DNA of 64,000 nucleotides, from contig NZ_AWFZ01000048.1 in the NCBI RefSeq assembly GCF_000463155.2, positions 1 through 64,000 of the forward strand. The letters run 5' to 3'. Made by a program: the position numbers and the translations under genes. This DNA comes from Siccibacter turicensis LMG 23730 (GTDB lineage Bacteria > Pseudomonadota > Gammaproteobacteria > Enterobacterales > Enterobacteriaceae). A model generated the notes under the pieces. It saw nothing but the letters and a program-made list of their open reading frames with translations, ran no database searches and was not told the DNA's origin. Every line of letters begins with the position of its first letter. Positions within the stretch are counted from its first letter, which is position 1. Below are positions 43,802-55,402 of this stretch, piece after piece.

Positions 43802-46690
43802 ATGCCTGAGTACCGCACCTGGATTAACGCATGTCTGTTGTCTTTCGCCCTCTGGGCACCGCTGAGTCAGGCCGAATCTGGCTGGCAGCCGCTACAGGAA
43901 ACGATCAGGAAAAGCGAAAAGGATAATCGTCAGTACCAGGCCATCCGCCTTGATAACGGCATGGTTGTGCTGCTGGTGTCCGATCCTCAGGCTGTGAAGT
44001 CGCTTTCAGCATTGGTTGTGCCGGTGGGATCGCTGCAGGATCCCGATACGCACCCGGGCCTCGCTCACTATCTGGAACATATGTCGCTGATGGGGTCGAA
44101 AAAGTATCCTCAACCCGACGCGCTCTCTGAATATCTCAAGATGCACGGCGGCAGCCATAATGCCAGTACTGCACCCTATCGAACCGCCTACTATCTTGAA
44201 GTCGAGAACGACGCGCTGGAAGGCGCAGTTGACCGGCTTGCAGATGCCATTGCCGAACCGCTGCTGGCGAAAAAGTACGCCCAGCGTGAACGCAACGCGG
44301 TCAACGCAGAGCTGACGCTGGCTCGCTCCCGGGATGGGATGCGCATGGCGCAGGTCAGCGCCGAAACCCTTAACCCGGCCCACCCCGGCGCGCGCTTCTC
44401 CGGCGGTAATCTGGAAACGCTAAGCGACAAGCCCGGAAGCCCGGTGCATGACGCGCTGCTCGCCTTTCATGAGAAGTACTACTCCGCCAATATCATGAAA
44501 GCGGTCATCTACAGCAATAAGTCCCTGGACGAGCAGGCGAAAATCGCAGCGGCCAGCTGGGGGCGTATTCCGAACAAATCCATTGAACGACCCGAAATTA
44601 CCGTTCCGGTGGTAACCGATAAGCAGAAAGGCCTCATTCTGCATTATGTGCCTGCCCAGCCGCGTAAAGTGGTGCGCGTGGAGTTTCGCATTCCGAATAA
44701 CAGCGATCGGTTTCGCAGTAAGACCGATGAGCTGATTGGATACCTGATTGGCAATCGCACTTCCGGCACGCTCTCAGACTGGTTGCAGTCACAAGGCCTG
44801 GCGGAAGGTATTCGCGCAGACTCTGATCCGGTGGTGACAGGTAATAGCGGCGTGTTTGCCATTTCGGTTGCATTAACCGATAAAGGGCTGGCGCAGCGTG
44901 ATGAGGTAGTGGCTGCCATCTTTAGCTACCTGAATTTGCTGCGTGAAAAAGGCATCGATAAGCGTTATTTCGACGAGCTTGCCCATGTGCTGGACCTCGA
45001 TTTTCGTTACCCCTCCATCACGCGGGATATGAGCTACGTGGAGTGGCTGGCTGACACCATGATCAGGGTGCCGGTTGAACATACGCTCGATGTGGTCAAC
45101 ATCGCCGATCGCTATGCGCCAGAGGCCATCAACGCGCGGCTGAACATGATGACGCCGGAAAATGCGCGCATCTGGTATATCAGCCCAAACGAGCCGCACA
45201 ACAAAATGGCCTATTTTGTTGAAGCGCCATACCAGGTCGAAAAAATACCTACCGCCACGCTGCGTGACTGGCAGAAAAAAGCTGCCGATATTACCCTGGC
45301 GCTGCCAACCCTTAACCCTTACATCCCGGATGATTTCTCGCTGATCAAACCGGTTAAGAAGCCGTCCCAGCCTGAACTGCTGGTGGACGAGCCAGGACTG
45401 CGGGTGATTTATCGCCCCAGCCACTATTTCGCCAGTGAGCCGCGTGCTGACGTGTCGGTGGTGCTGCGTAATCCAACCGCCATGAACAGCGCGCGTCGTC
45501 AGGTGCTGTTCGCGCTTAACGACTACCTTGCGGGGCTGGCGCTGGATGAGCTGAGCAATCAGGCTGCGGTGGGCGGCATCAGTTTCTCCACCAATGCCAA
45601 CAATGGTCTGATGGTCAACGCTAACGGCTACACCCAGCGTCTGCCGCAACTCTATCAGGCGTTGCTGAAAGGCTACTTCAGCTACCAGGCGACTGACGAG
45701 CAGCTGGCGCAGGCCAAATCCTGGTATACGCAGATGATGGATTCCGCGGAAAAAGGCAAAGCCTACGATCAAGCGATTATGCCGGTACAGATGCTCTCCC
45801 AGGTGCCCTACTACCAGCGTGACGAGCGCCGTGCCCAGCTGCCATCCATTACGCTCAAGGAGGTAATGGAGTACCGCGAGATGTTGAAAACCAACACCCG
45901 CCCTGAATTTATGGTGGTGGGTAACATGACGCCGGAGCAGGCAATCACGCTGGCGCGCGACGTGAAGTCAACGCTGGGATCGCAGGGCAACGCGTGGTGC
46001 CGCAACGACGACGTGGTAGTGGATAATGCCCGGCAGGTCCTGTTTAACAAATCGGGTAGCACGACCGACTCTGCGCTCGCCGCTGTTTTTGTCCCGACGG
46101 GCTTCAGCGAGGCGCGCAGCGCAGCCTATAGCGCCATGCTGGGGCAGATAGTGCAGCCGTGGTTCTATACCCAGCTGCGTACCGAGGAGCAGCTGGGCTA
46201 TGCGGTGTTTGCCTTCCCGATGAGCGTCGGACGCCAGTGGGGCATGGGGTTCCTGCTGCAAAGCAGCGATAAGCAGCCGGCATTCCTCTGGCAGCGCTAT
46301 CAGGCCTTTTTCCCGGACGTAGAAAAACGCCTGCGAAACCTGGACGAGCCAACCTTTAATCAGATTAAGCAGGGTGTCATTAACGAAATGCTGCAGGCGC
46401 CGCAAACACTGGGCGAAGAAGCGTCGCAACTGAGTAAAGACTTTGACCGTGGTAACATGCGCTTCGATTCTCGTGACAACGTGGTTGCGGAGATTAAAAC
46501 GCTGACGCCGCAAAAGCTGGCTGATTTCTTCCACCAGGCAGTGGTTGCTCCGCAGGGTATGGCGATTCTCTCGCAGATTTCCGGCCAGCAGCCGGGCAAG
46601 GCGGGGTATGCCGCGCCCCAGGGCTGGAAGGTCTGGGACAGCATCAGCGGCCTGCAACAAACATTACCTCTGATGAGCGCTAAAAAATGA
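43802..46690 (+). CDS. ptrA: Protease III (pitrilysin) PtrA
   Basis: A 962-residue periplasmic zinc protease of the M16 family, as long as in E. coli. The signal peptide ends at SQA (residue 24). The inverted zinc motif HYLEH (His89, Glu92, His93) and a downstream Glu in RNAVNAELT are present. It degrades small proteins and peptides such as insulin B-chain. It lies in the recC-ptrA-recB-recD order and overlaps recB by 4 nt. Confidence 0.96.
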   Translation: MPEYRTWINACLLSFALWAPLSQAESGWQPLQETIRKSEKDNRQYQAIRLDNGMVVLLVSDPQAVKSLSALVVPVGSLQDPDTHPGLAHYLEHMSLMGSKKYPQPDALSEYLKMHGGSHNASTAPYRTAYYLEVENDALEGAVDRLADAIAEPLLAKKYAQRERNAVNAELTLARSRDGMRMAQVSAETLNPAHPGARFSGGNLETLSDKPGSPVHDALLAFHEKYYSANIMKAVIYSNKSLDEQAKIAAASWGRIPNKSIERPEITVPVVTDKQKGLILHYVPAQPRKVVRVEFRIPNNSDRFRSKTDELIGYLIGNRTSGTLSDWLQSQGLAEGIRADSDPVVTGNSGVFAISVALTDKGLAQRDEVVAAIFSYLNLLREKGIDKRYFDELAHVLDLDFRYPSITRDMSYVEWLADTMIRVPVEHTLDVVNIADRYAPEAINARLNMMTPENARIWYISPNEPHNKMAYFVEAPYQVEKIPTATLRDWQKKAADITLALPTLNPYIPDDFSLIKPVKKPSQPELLVDEPGLRVIYRPSHYFASEPRADVSVVLRNPTAMNSARRQVLFALNDYLAGLALDELSNQAAVGGISFSTNANNGLMVNANGYTQRLPQLYQALLKGYFSYQATDEQLAQAKSWYTQMMDSAEKGKAYDQAIMPVQMLSQVPYYQRDERRAQLPSITLKEVMEYREMLKTNTRPEFMVVGNMTPEQAITLARDVKSTLGSQGNAWCRNDDVVVDNARQVLFNKSGSTTDSALAAVFVPTGFSEARSAAYSAMLGQIVQPWFYTQLRTEEQLGYAVFAFPMSVGRQWGMGFLLQSSDKQPAFLWQRYQAFFPDVEKRLRNLDEPTFNQIKQGVINEMLQAPQTLGEEASQLSKDFDRGNMRFDSRDNVVAEIKTLTPQKLADFFHQAVVAPQGMAILSQISGQQPGKAGYAAPQGWKVWDSISGLQQTLPLMSAKK

Positions 46691-49600
46691 CCACCACCGC
46701 AGAACCTCTCGATCCTCTACGATTGCCGCTACTTGGTGAGCGGCTTATCGAGGCGTCTGCGGGGACTGGTAAAACCTTTACCATCGCCGCGCTTTATCTG
46801 CGGTTACTGCTCGGTCTGGGCGGCAGCCATGCGTTTCCTCGCCCGCTGTCGGTCGAAGAGCTACTGGTGGTGACCTTTACCGAAGCGGCGACTGAGGAGC
46901 TGCGTGGCCGTATTCGCGCCAATATTCACGAACTGCGCATAGCCTGCGTACGGGGCTACAGCGATAACCCGCTGTACGACAGTCTGCTGGCGGAGATTGA
47001 CGATAAACCTCACGCGGCAAAAACGCTGCTGTTGGCCGAGCGTCAGATGGATGAAGCCGCCATCTTCACTATCCACGGTTTTTGTCAGCGCATGCTGAGC
47101 CTCAACGCCTTCGAGTCCGGCATGCCCTTTGAGCTACGGCTAATCGAAGATGAGTCCCTGCTGCGCTATCAGGCCTGCGCCGATTTCTGGCGTCGTCACT
47201 GCTACCCGCTGCCAAAAGCTATCGCGCAGGTGATCAGTGAAACCTGGTCAGGCCCGGACGAGCTGCTGCGTGACATCAACTTTTACCTCAGCGGCGAAGC
47301 GCCACGCATTAAAACGCCGCCTGGCGATGACGAAACCATCGAAGCGCGACATGAAAAGCTGGTGGCGTTGATTGACGACGTGAAGGCCCGTTGGCGTGAA
47401 GCCCAGCCCGAGCTTGATGCGCTCATAGAAAATTCGGGTATCAACCGTCAGCGGTTTAATCGTAAAAACCAGGCGGGATACATAGATAAGGTCAATGCCT
47501 GGGCACAGGAGAGCACCGTCAGCTACACGCCCCCAGAGGCGCTGGGTAAGTTTGCCCAGAGTTTTCTCGACAGCCGAACCAAAGAGGGTGGCGAGCCGCC
47601 ACGGCATCCGCTGTTCAGCGCTATTGATGCACTGCTGGCCCAGCCGCTGACGCTGCGCGATCTGGTGATCGCCCGGGCGATGGCAGAAATACGTGCCACG
47701 GTGGCAAAAGAGAAGCGTCGACGCGGTGAGCTCGGCTTCGACGATATGCTAAGCCGTCTCGACAATGCGCTGCAACAGCCGGGGGGCGAGGCGCTGGCCG
47801 CCGCGATCCGCACCCGTTTTCCCGCTGCGATGATCGATGAATTCCAGGACACTGACCCGCAGCAGTACCGCATTTTCCATGGTATCTGGCATGGCCAGGA
47901 GGGAACCGCGCTACTGCTGATAGGCGACCCGAAACAGGCGATTTACGCTTTCCGCGGCGCGGACATCTTCACCTACATGAAAGCCCGTAGTGAAGTTAGT
48001 GCTCACTACACGCTTGATACTAACTGGCGCTCCTCGCCAGCGATGATCGAGAGCGTGAACCGCCTCTTTACCCGCATGGACAATCCTTTCTTGTTCAGCG
48101 AGATACCGTTTTTGTCAGTGAAGGCGGCGCCCAAAAACAGCGGGCTGCGTTTTACCCTGATGAATGAAACCCAGCCGGCGATGGCGCTCTGCCTGATGGA
48201 GGGCGATGGCGTCGGAGTAAGTGATTACCAACATTTCATGGCACGCGTTTGCGCCAGCCAGATCCGCGACTGGCTTGCCGCCGGACTTCGTGGGCAGGCA
48301 CTGCTGTGGCGCGGTGAAACGGCTCGTCCGGTCGCGGCGTCGGATATCACCGTGCTGGTGCGTAGCCGTAATGAAGCGGCGCTGATTCGCGACGCGCTCT
48401 ACGCGCTGAACATTCCCTCGGTGTATCTCTCGAACCGCGACAGCGTCTTTAGCACGCCGGAAGCGCTGGAGCTGCTGTGGCTGCTCCAGGCGGTGCTGGC
48501 GCCTGAAGTCGAGAACGCGCTGCGAAGCGCGATGGCAACCAGCATGCTCGGCCTGACCGCCGTGGATATTGAACTGCTGAATAACGATGAACAGGCGTGG
48601 GATGCGCTGGTAGAGGAGTTTGACGGCTATCGGCAACTCTGGCTTAAGCGCGGCGTTATGCCGATGCTGCGTGCGCTGATGACCCACCGTCAGGTGGCGG
48701 AAAATCTGCTGGCGACCCCAGGCGGCGAGCGCCGTTTGACCGATATCCTGCACCTCAGCGAGCTGTTGCAGGAGGCCTCCGCCCAGACCGACAGCGAACA
48801 TGCGCTGGTGCGCTGGCTGGCGCAGCACATTGCCGAGCCGGATGCCAACGCGTCAAGCCAGCAGCTGCGCCTCGAGAGCGACCGCCATCTGGTCCAGATT
48901 GTCACCATTCACAAATCCAAAGGGCTTGAGTATCCGCTGGTCTGGCTGCCGTTTATCGCCAACTTCCGCGAGCAGGACCAGGCGTTCTATCACGACCGCA
49001 CAACTTTTGAAGCGGTGCTGGATCTCGACAAAAATCCGCAGAGCATTGAACTGGCGGAAGCCGAAAGGCTGGCAGAGGATCTTCGCCTGCTTTACGTGGC
49101 GCTCACGCGCTCCATCTGGCACTGCAGCCTGGGGATTGCCCCGCTGTTTCGTGGCCGGGGGGCAAAAAAAGGGCCGACTCATTTTCACCAGAGCGCGATT
49201 GGGCGCCTGCTGCAACAGGGCGACGCGCTGGACGCCTCACAGCTTGTCAGCTGCCTTGAGGCCTTCTGCGAGGGGCCGGTTGCGCTGCGATATCCGCACA
49301 CCGAGGACGATTCGCCCTGGCTGCCGCCAGCCCGAGAAGCATCCCCTCTGGGCGCGCGGGCGCTGGCGCGTAACGTCATTGATGACTGGCGAGTCACCAG
49401 CTACTCGGGCCTGCAACAGCACGGCGCGAGCGTAGCGCAGGACCTGATGCCAAAACTGGATCTGGACGCCGCCGGAGAAGCGCAGCCGACGGAACGCCCT
49501 GTGCTGTCGGCACACACCTTCCCGCGCGGTGCGTCACCGGGTACGTTTTTGCATAGCCTGTTTGAAACCCTGGATTTCACGCAGCCGGTCGATCCCCTGT

Positions 49601-50232
49601 GGGTGGCAGAGCAGTTACAGCTCGGTGGATATGATGAAAGCTGGCAGCCGGTGCTGACCGACTGGCTTGAAAACATTCTGCAGGCGCCGCTTAACGAGAC
49701 CGGCGTATCGTTGCGCCAGCTCAGCGCCCGGGAGAAACAGGTCGAGCTGGAGTTTTACCTGCCCATTGCCTCGCCGTTGCAGGCGCAGAAATTGGATGCC
49801 GCGATCCGCCAGCACGATCCGCTCTCGGCGGGCTGCCCGCCGCTCAACTTTCGCCAGGTGCGCGGCATGCTGAAAGGCTTTATCGATCTGGTGTTTCGCT
49901 GGCAGGGGCGCTATTACCTGCTCGATTACAAATCAAACTGGCTGGGCGAGAGCAGCGAGGCCTATACCGGGCAGGCGATGGCGCGCGCGATGCAGTCGCA
50001 CCGCTATGACCTGCAGTACCAGCTCTATACTCTGGCGCTGCACCGCTATTTACGCCACCGTATGGCCGATTACGACTATGACCGCCACTTTGGCGGCGTC
50101 ATCTATCTCTTTTTACGCGGCGTGGAGGGCGACGGCTTATCACAGGGCATCTTCTCCACCCGCCCGGAACGCGCGTTGATTGAAAAAATGGACCAGCTGT
50201 TTGCCGGTGAATCCGCCGAGGAAGCGTTATGA
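46687..50232 (+). CDS. recB: Exodeoxyribonuclease V beta chain RecB
   Basis: An 1181-residue SF1 helicase-nuclease. Walker [11 protein letters not shown] (about 22-31), DEFQDTD (about 385), [14 protein letters not shown], and [10 protein letters not shown] (helicase VI region) are seen. The C-terminal nuclease has LLDYKSNW with Asp1080 and Lys1082 at E. coli positions, and FIDLVF (Asp1067). The 4-nt overlaps with ptrA and recD indicate one translational unit. Confidence 0.97.
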   Translation: MTTTAEPLDPLRLPLLGERLIEASAGTGKTFTIAALYLRLLLGLGGSHAFPRPLSVEELLVVTFTEAATEELRGRIRANIHELRIACVRGYSDNPLYDSLLAEIDDKPHAAKTLLLAERQMDEAAIFTIHGFCQRMLSLNAFESGMPFELRLIEDESLLRYQACADFWRRHCYPLPKAIAQVISETWSGPDELLRDINFYLSGEAPRIKTPPGDDETIEARHEKLVALIDDVKARWREAQPELDALIENSGINRQRFNRKNQAGYIDKVNAWAQESTVSYTPPEALGKFAQSFLDSRTKEGGEPPRHPLFSAIDALLAQPLTLRDLVIARAMAEIRATVAKEKRRRGELGFDDMLSRLDNALQQPGGEALAAAIRTRFPAAMIDEFQDTDPQQYRIFHGIWHGQEGTALLLIGDPKQAIYAFRGADIFTYMKARSEVSAHYTLDTNWRSSPAMIESVNRLFTRMDNPFLFSEIPFLSVKAAPKNSGLRFTLMNETQPAMALCLMEGDGVGVSDYQHFMARVCASQIRDWLAAGLRGQALLWRGETARPVAASDITVLVRSRNEAALIRDALYALNIPSVYLSNRDSVFSTPEALELLWLLQAVLAPEVENALRSAMATSMLGLTAVDIELLNNDEQAWDALVEEFDGYRQLWLKRGVMPMLRALMTHRQVAENLLATPGGERRLTDILHLSELLQEASAQTDSEHALVRWLAQHIAEPDANASSQQLRLESDRHLVQIVTIHKSKGLEYPLVWLPFIANFREQDQAFYHDRTTFEAVLDLDKNPQSIELAEAERLAEDLRLLYVALTRSIWHCSLGIAPLFRGRGAKKGPTHFHQSAIGRLLQQGDALDASQLVSCLEAFCEGPVALRYPHTEDDSPWLPPAREASPLGARALARNVIDDWRVTSYSGLQQHGASVAQDLMPKLDLDAAGEAQPTERPVLSAHTFPRGASPGTFLHSLFETLDFTQPVDPLWVAEQLQLGGYDESWQPVLTDWLENILQAPLNETGVSLRQLSAREKQVELEFYLPIASPLQAQKLDAAIRQHDPLSAGCPPLNFRQVRGMLKGFIDLVFRWQGRYYLLDYKSNWLGESSEAYTGQAMARAMQSHRYDLQYQLYTLALHRYLRHRMADYDYDRHFGGVIYLFLRGVEGDGLSQGIFSTRPERALIEKMDQLFAGESAEEAL

Positions 50233-52073
50233 AGATGCGCCACCTGCTGTTGCAGGCCGTAGAACGTAAGTGGCTGCGTGCGCTGGACGCGCAGTTCGCC
50301 ATGATGATCGCCGGCGAAGATGAACCGGCGCTGATGCTTGCCGCCGCGCAGCTGAGCTTTGATGCCGGCGAAGGGCACGTTTGTCTGCCGCTGGCGCGCC
50401 TGAACCCGCAACGCTGTTTCGCATGGCGTGACCCGGACCTCGCGCAGGCGCTGTTCAGCGAGGCGGGGGCGCCCAAGGACTGGCGCGACACGCTGTGTCG
50501 TTCGGTGGCGGTGGCGCAGGAGCATGAGGAAACGCCTGCGCCGCTCAAGCTTATCGCCGACCGCCTCTATCTGAACCGCATGTGGCGCAATGAGCAGTGC
50601 GTGGCGCGCTTCTTCCGGGACGGCAACCAGCCGGTGGAGCATGATGAAGTCAGGCTGGCCGCCACGCTTAACGCGCTGTTTCCCGATCAGGAGACGCCCG
50701 ACTGGCAAAAAGTGGCCGCGGCGGTGGCGCTGACCCGGCGCATCTCGGTGATTTCCGGCGGGCCGGGTACCGGAAAAACTACCACCGTAGCCAAGCTGCT
50801 GGCAGCGCTGGTGCAGATGGCGAACGGCAAACCGCCGCGTATCCAGCTGGCTGCGCCGACCGGTAAGGCCGCGGCGCGTCTTACTGAATCGCTCGGTAAG
50901 GCGCTGAGCCAGCTGCCGATTGACGAGGCGCAGAAAACGCTGTTTCCCGCGGAGGCGCGCACGCTTCACCGCCTGCTGGGCGCCCAGCCCGGTAGCCAGC
51001 GTCTGCGTCATCACGCCGCGAACCCGCTTCACCTTGATGTGCTGGTGGTGGATGAGGCGTCGATGATCGACCTGCCGATGATGGCGCGGCTGATCGAGGC
51101 GCTTCCCCCTGCGGCGCGGGTGATCTTTTTAGGCGATCGCGATCAGCTGGCTTCGGTTGAAGCGGGCGCGGTGTTGGGCGACGTGTGCCATTTTGCCAGC
51201 CATGGTTACACCTCTGCCCGGGCGGGCGAGCTACAGCGCATCACTGGCTGCGAACTGCCGACCGGCGAAGGGCGGCGAGCCGGGCCGCTGCGTGATGCGC
51301 TGTGCCTGCTGCAAAAGAGCTACCGCTTCGGGAGTGACTCCGGCATCGGCCAGTTGGCCTCGGCGGTGAACCGCAGCGATACCCTGGCGGTGAACACCAT
51401 TCTGCAGCAGGGGTATGCCGACATCGCACTGCATCCCCTGCACAGCCGCGAGGAGTGTGTGGCGATGGTAGAGGCGTTGGCGCAAAGCTACGAGGCGTTT
51501 TTGGAGACCGTGAAGCAGCAGGCGTCGCCCGAGGCCGTGCTGGCCGGCTTCAGCCGTTTCCAGGTGCTGTGCGCCCTGCGTGACGGTCCGTTTGGTGTAT
51601 CAGGGCTGAATGAGCAGATCGAACAGGTGCTGGTGCGCAAGCGCCGTATACAGGTCGATCCGCTTTCACGCTGGTACGAGGGCAGGCCGATTATGATCTC
51701 CCGTAACGACAGCGCGCTTGGGTTATTCAACGGTGATATTGGTATCGCGCTCGATCGCGGCCAGGGACTGCGCGTCTGGTTCCCGATGCCGGACGGCACC
51801 ATTAAGTCGGTGCAGCCGGGGCGACTGCCAGCGCACGAAACCGCCTGGGTCATGACGGTGCACAAGTCACAGGGCTCGGAGTTCGATCACGCGGCGCTGG
51901 TGCTGCCAACGCAGTTTACTCCGGTAGTGACGCGTGAACTGGTGTATACCGCCATCACCCGGGCGCGCAGCAGGCTCTCGCTCTATGCCAGCGAGCGGGT
52001 GCTGGAGCAGGCGATTGATACGCGCATTGAACGGCGCAGCGGATTAATGGCGATTTTTGAGGCGCAGGAATAG
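50229..52073 (+). CDS. recD: Exodeoxyribonuclease V alpha chain RecD
   Basis: A 614-residue fast 5'-3' SF1B helicase of RecBCD. Walker A is [13 protein letters not shown] (Lys183), then [28 protein letters not shown] and the C-terminal [15 protein letters not shown]. coli RecD has 608 residues. It overlaps recB by 4 nt and is the last gene of the unit; a CGAA-loop hairpin (52078-52095) follows without a T tract. Confidence 0.96.
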   Translation: MKMRHLLLQAVERKWLRALDAQFAMMIAGEDEPALMLAAAQLSFDAGEGHVCLPLARLNPQRCFAWRDPDLAQALFSEAGAPKDWRDTLCRSVAVAQEHEETPAPLKLIADRLYLNRMWRNEQCVARFFRDGNQPVEHDEVRLAATLNALFPDQETPDWQKVAAAVALTRRISVISGGPGTGKTTTVAKLLAALVQMANGKPPRIQLAAPTGKAAARLTESLGKALSQLPIDEAQKTLFPAEARTLHRLLGAQPGSQRLRHHAANPLHLDVLVVDEASMIDLPMMARLIEALPPAARVIFLGDRDQLASVEAGAVLGDVCHFASHGYTSARAGELQRITGCELPTGEGRRAGPLRDALCLLQKSYRFGSDSGIGQLASAVNRSDTLAVNTILQQGYADIALHPLHSREECVAMVEALAQSYEAFLETVKQQASPEAVLAGFSRFQVLCALRDGPFGVSGLNEQIEQVLVRKRRIQVDPLSRWYEGRPIMISRNDSALGLFNGDIGIALDRGQGLRVWFPMPDGTIKSVQPGRLPAHETAWVMTVHKSQGSEFDHAALVLPTQFTPVVTRELVYTAITRARSRLSLYASERVLEQAIDTRIERRSGLMAIFEAQE

Positions 52074-52103
52074 CACAGGGCTCCCGAAGGAGCCCGGCTA
52101 ATA

Positions 52104-53435
52104 TCAGGTCAGGTCCGCCATCAGCACCTTCGAGCGACGCTGATAGTTATACATCTCTTTTTTACTTTCCGGCAGCGAATCAATATCCACCGGGGTAAAA
52201 CCGCGTTCCTGGAACCAGTGAATGCTGCGCGTCGTCAGCACGAACAGCTTGCTGAGCCCCATCTGTTTCGCCTGAAGCTCAATGCGCTGGAGCAGCACTT
52301 CTCCCCGCGCCGAGCTGCGGTAGTCGGGGTGCACCGCCACGCAGGCCATCTCACCGATTTTCTCTTCCGGGAAGGGGTAGAGCGCGGCGCAGGCGATAGT
52401 CAGATTATCCCGCTGAATGATGGTGAACTTGTCGATCTCCATCTCCAGCTGTTCACGGGAGCGGCGGACCAGGATCCCCTGTTGCTCAAGCGGGCGAATC
52501 AGCTCAAGGATGCCGCCGATGTCATTGATCGTGGCGCGGCGAATCTGTTCGGCGCTCTCCATTACAATCTGCGTGCCGATGCCGTCCCGGGAGAACAGCT
52601 CTTCAAGCAGGGCGCCATCTTCCTGATAGCTGATCAGATGGCTGCGGCGAACCCCGCTGCGGCAGGCTTTCACCGCCCCGCGCAGAAAGCGCACCGTACC
52701 GGAGTGATAGTCGCCTTTCTCTTCCAGCGCTTCCACCCGCGCCTGCGCCTCGTTGGGGAACAGCTCCGAAATGATGTTGCCGTCGTCGTCGGTTACGCCC
52801 TGTGAGGAACAGAAACCGATCATTTTTTCCGCCTTCAGCTTGCTGGCAAGCTGGGTGGCGACCTCTTCTGACGTCAGGTTGAAGCTCTCGCCGGTGACCG
52901 ATACCGCCACCGGCCCCATCAGCACGATGGCGCCGCTGTCGAGCTGGCGGTGAATCGCCTCTTCATCAATGCGGCGGATGCGTCCGCTGTGGCAGTAGTC
53001 GATGCCGTCATCCACGCCCAGCGGCTGGGCAATGATAAAGTTACCGCTGACCACATTAATATGCGCGCCCTGCAGCGGCGTGTTGTTCAGGCTCATGGAG
53101 AGGCGTGCGGTGATATCAAGCTGCAGCAGACCCGCGGCCTGCTTAACCAGTTCAAGGGTTTTGGCATCGGTGACGCGCGTGTGCTTGTGATAAACCGGCT
53201 CGTGATGATGCGCCGCCAGGTTGGCGTCAATCTGGGGACGGGCGCCATAAACCAGCACCAGCCGGATACCCAGACTATGCAGTAGGCCGATGTCGTTGAC
53301 GATACTGGAAAAGTTTTCATGCTCAATGGCTTCGCCGCCCAGCATGATGACAAACGTCTTGCCCCGGTGGGCATTTATATAAGGAACTGAATGGCGGAAT
53401 CCCTGCACCAGTTCGATTCTACGCTCCTTAACCAC
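52104..53435 (-). CDS. argA: N-acetylglutamate synthase ArgA
   Basis: A 443-residue enzyme for the first step of arginine synthesis, acetylating glutamate; exactly the E. coli length. N-terminal amino acid kinase-like domain ([15 protein letters not shown] onward, about 1-285) binds arginine as inhibitor; C-terminal GNAT domain (about 295-443) has [21 protein letters not shown]. Two ArgR boxes lie immediately upstream. Confidence 0.97.
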   Translation of the reverse strand: MVKERRIELVQGFRHSVPYINAHRGKTFVIMLGGEAIEHENFSSIVNDIGLLHSLGIRLVLVYGARPQIDANLAAHHHEPVYHKHTRVTDAKTLELVKQAAGLLQLDITARLSMSLNNTPLQGAHINVVSGNFIIAQPLGVDDGIDYCHSGRIRRIDEEAIHRQLDSGAIVLMGPVAVSVTGESFNLTSEEVATQLASKLKAEKMIGFCSSQGVTDDDGNIISELFPNEAQARVEALEEKGDYHSGTVRFLRGAVKACRSGVRRSHLISYQEDGALLEELFSRDGIGTQIVMESAEQIRRATINDIGGILELIRPLEQQGILVRRSREQLEMEIDKFTIIQRDNLTIACAALYPFPEEKIGEMACVAVHPDYRSSARGEVLLQRIELQAKQMGLSKLFVLTTRSIHWFQERGFTPVDIDSLPESKKEMYNYQRRSKVLMADLT

Positions 53436-53446
53436 GGCACACCCTC

Positions 53447-53485
53447 ATTGAATTTTTATTCGTAATTTTTGTATTTTTATTCTTT
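53447..53485 (-). promoter_or_regulatory. Paired ARG boxes upstream of argA
   Basis: ATTGAATTTTTATTCGTA (53447-53464) and TTTGTATTTTTATTCTTT (53468-53485), both 18-bp ARG boxes, separated by 3 bp as usual for an ArgR hexamer site. They lie 11-50 bp before the argA start. Confidence 0.85.
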
Positions 53486-53662
53486 TATCGCCGAGGGTGC
53501 AAGCACGAATTTTATTCCTGCCTCAGGATAAGCCTTACGCGTGAAGGAGATGTGACATAACGTTTACCCTTTAATAGATGACAGCGTTAGCGCCTTTCGC
53601 TAAAGTTTTCCTCCAATTTTAAGAATGTACGCAGCATTTCAGGTTATTTATTCGGGAGTGGC

Positions 53663-54907
53663 ATGTCAGGATCCAACTCAGGCGTAAGCCGCCGTCATTT
53701 GTTGCAGGGGGCGGGGGCAATGTGGTTGCTAAGCGTCAGTCAGGTCGGCCATGCGGCGTCGAGCCAGATCATTGCCGTCCGCGTCTGGCCTGCATCAACC
53801 TATACGCGTGTCACTATCGAATCCAACCGGGTACTGAAGTACCGCCAGTTTGCCCTGAGCAACCCCGAACGCGTGGTGGTGGATATCGAAGGCATCAGCC
53901 TTAACTCGGTATTAAAAGGGCTTGGAAACCAGATCCGCAGCGACGATCCCTTTATTAAGTCGGCGCGCGTCGGGCAATTTGACCCTAACACGGTACGAAT
54001 GGTGTTCGAGCTGAAGCAGAACGTCTCTCCGCAGCTTTTTGCCCTGGCACCGGTGGCAGAGTTCAAAGAGCGCCTGGTGATGGATCTCTATCCGGCGAAC
54101 GGCGATCACTCCGAGGATCCGCTGCTGGCGCTGCTTGAAGATTACAACAAGGGCGAGCTGGAGAAAAAAACGCCGTCCGGGCCGCAGCCAGGCAAGGCGG
54201 GGCGCGACCGTCCGATCGTCATCATGATCGATCCGGGGCACGGGGGGGAAGATCCCGGCGCCATCGGCAAATACAAAACTCGTGAGAAGGATGTGGTGCT
54301 GCAGATTGCCCGCCGTCTGCGCACGCTGATTGAAAAGAAACCCAACATGAAGGTCTTTATGACGCGCAACGAGGATGTGTTTATCCCGCTGAAGGTGCGC
54401 GTTGCTAAAGCCCAGAAGCAACGGGCGGATCTGTTTGTGTCGATCCATGCCGATGCGTTTACCAACCGCGCCGCGCGCGGCTCGTCGGTATTTGCGCTGT
54501 CGACGAAGGGCGCGACCAGTACCGCCGCCAAATACCTGGCCCAGACCCAGAACGCCGCGGATCTCATCGGTGGGGTGAGCAAGAGCGGTGACCGCTACCT
54601 CGACCACACGCTGTTCGACATGGTGCAGTCCCTGACCATCAACGACAGCCTGAAGTTTGGTAAAGAGGTGCTTAAACGACTGGGCGGGGTTAACAAACTG
54701 CACAAGAACAGCGTCGATCAGGCCGGGTTTGCGGTGCTGAAAGCGCCAGAGATCCCGTCGATTCTGGTGGAGACGGCGTTTATCAGTAACGTTGAGGAAG
54801 AGCGGAAGCTGCGCACCGCGGCGTTTCAGCAGCAGGTGGCGGAATCTATTCTGGCAGGGATTGAAGCCTATTTTGCCGATGGGGCGAGAATGGCACGGCG
54901 CGGATAA
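53663..54907 (+). CDS. amiC: N-acetylmuramoyl-L-alanine amidase AmiC
   Basis: A 414-residue periplasmic amidase that splits septal peptidoglycan and is activated by NlpD. A Tat signal SRRHLLQG (residues 9-16) precedes the AMIN septum-targeting domain (about 35-130). The Amidase_3 domain (about 190-405) has zinc motifs [19 protein letters not shown] and VETAFISN. E. coli AmiC is 417 residues; the linker is slightly shorter. Confidence 0.96.
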   Translation: MSGSNSGVSRRHLLQGAGAMWLLSVSQVGHAASSQIIAVRVWPASTYTRVTIESNRVLKYRQFALSNPERVVVDIEGISLNSVLKGLGNQIRSDDPFIKSARVGQFDPNTVRMVFELKQNVSPQLFALAPVAEFKERLVMDLYPANGDHSEDPLLALLEDYNKGELEKKTPSGPQPGKAGRDRPIVIMIDPGHGGEDPGAIGKYKTREKDVVLQIARRLRTLIEKKPNMKVFMTRNEDVFIPLKVRVAKAQKQRADLFVSIHADAFTNRAARGSSVFALSTKGATSTAAKYLAQTQNAADLIGGVSKSGDRYLDHTLFDMVQSLTINDSLKFGKEVLKRLGGVNKLHKNSVDQAGFAVLKAPEIPSILVETAFISNVEEERKLRTAAFQQQVAESILAGIEAYFADGARMARRG

Positions 54908-54943
54908 CGCGCCGTTTTTTGCGGCGGCGCTGAATAGCAGGCA

Positions 54944-54969
54944 TAAAAAAACACCCGTAAGGGTGCTTA
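54944..54969 (-). terminator. Intrinsic terminator of the tRNA-fMet genes
   Basis: On the minus strand CACCC-TTAC-GGGTG is followed by seven T, 13 bp after the last tRNA. Confidence 0.75.
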
Positions 54970-54981
54970 TTTATCAGTAGT

Positions 54982-55058
<77 letters not shown>

Positions 55059-55122
55059 TCCGTCTAACTACATCTTACTTCACTTACTGTTACGTGCTTT
55101 TGGCTGATGCCAGCATCGTAAT

Positions 55123-55199
<77 letters not shown>

Positions 55200-55402
55200 T
55201 CCGTGGAAGCGCACTATACTCCGCTCGCTCTTTGATGCAACCCTTTTTTCCAACAAATCTCGAAGTTTGGCTCAGGTTGGCTAATTATCCGGCCATTTGT
55301 TCAATTATCAGGCGCATTTGCCGCGCGGCAGCGGCTTCACATTTCAATCCCAGGTACGGTTTGCTATCTTCCTTCGCACGCCGTGAAAATTCCGGAGAGA
55401 TC

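Noticed and set aside
52078-52095. Hairpin between recD and argA as a terminator
   Set aside because: The 7-bp stem with CGAA loop is real but no T tract follows on either strand, so I do not call it a terminator.
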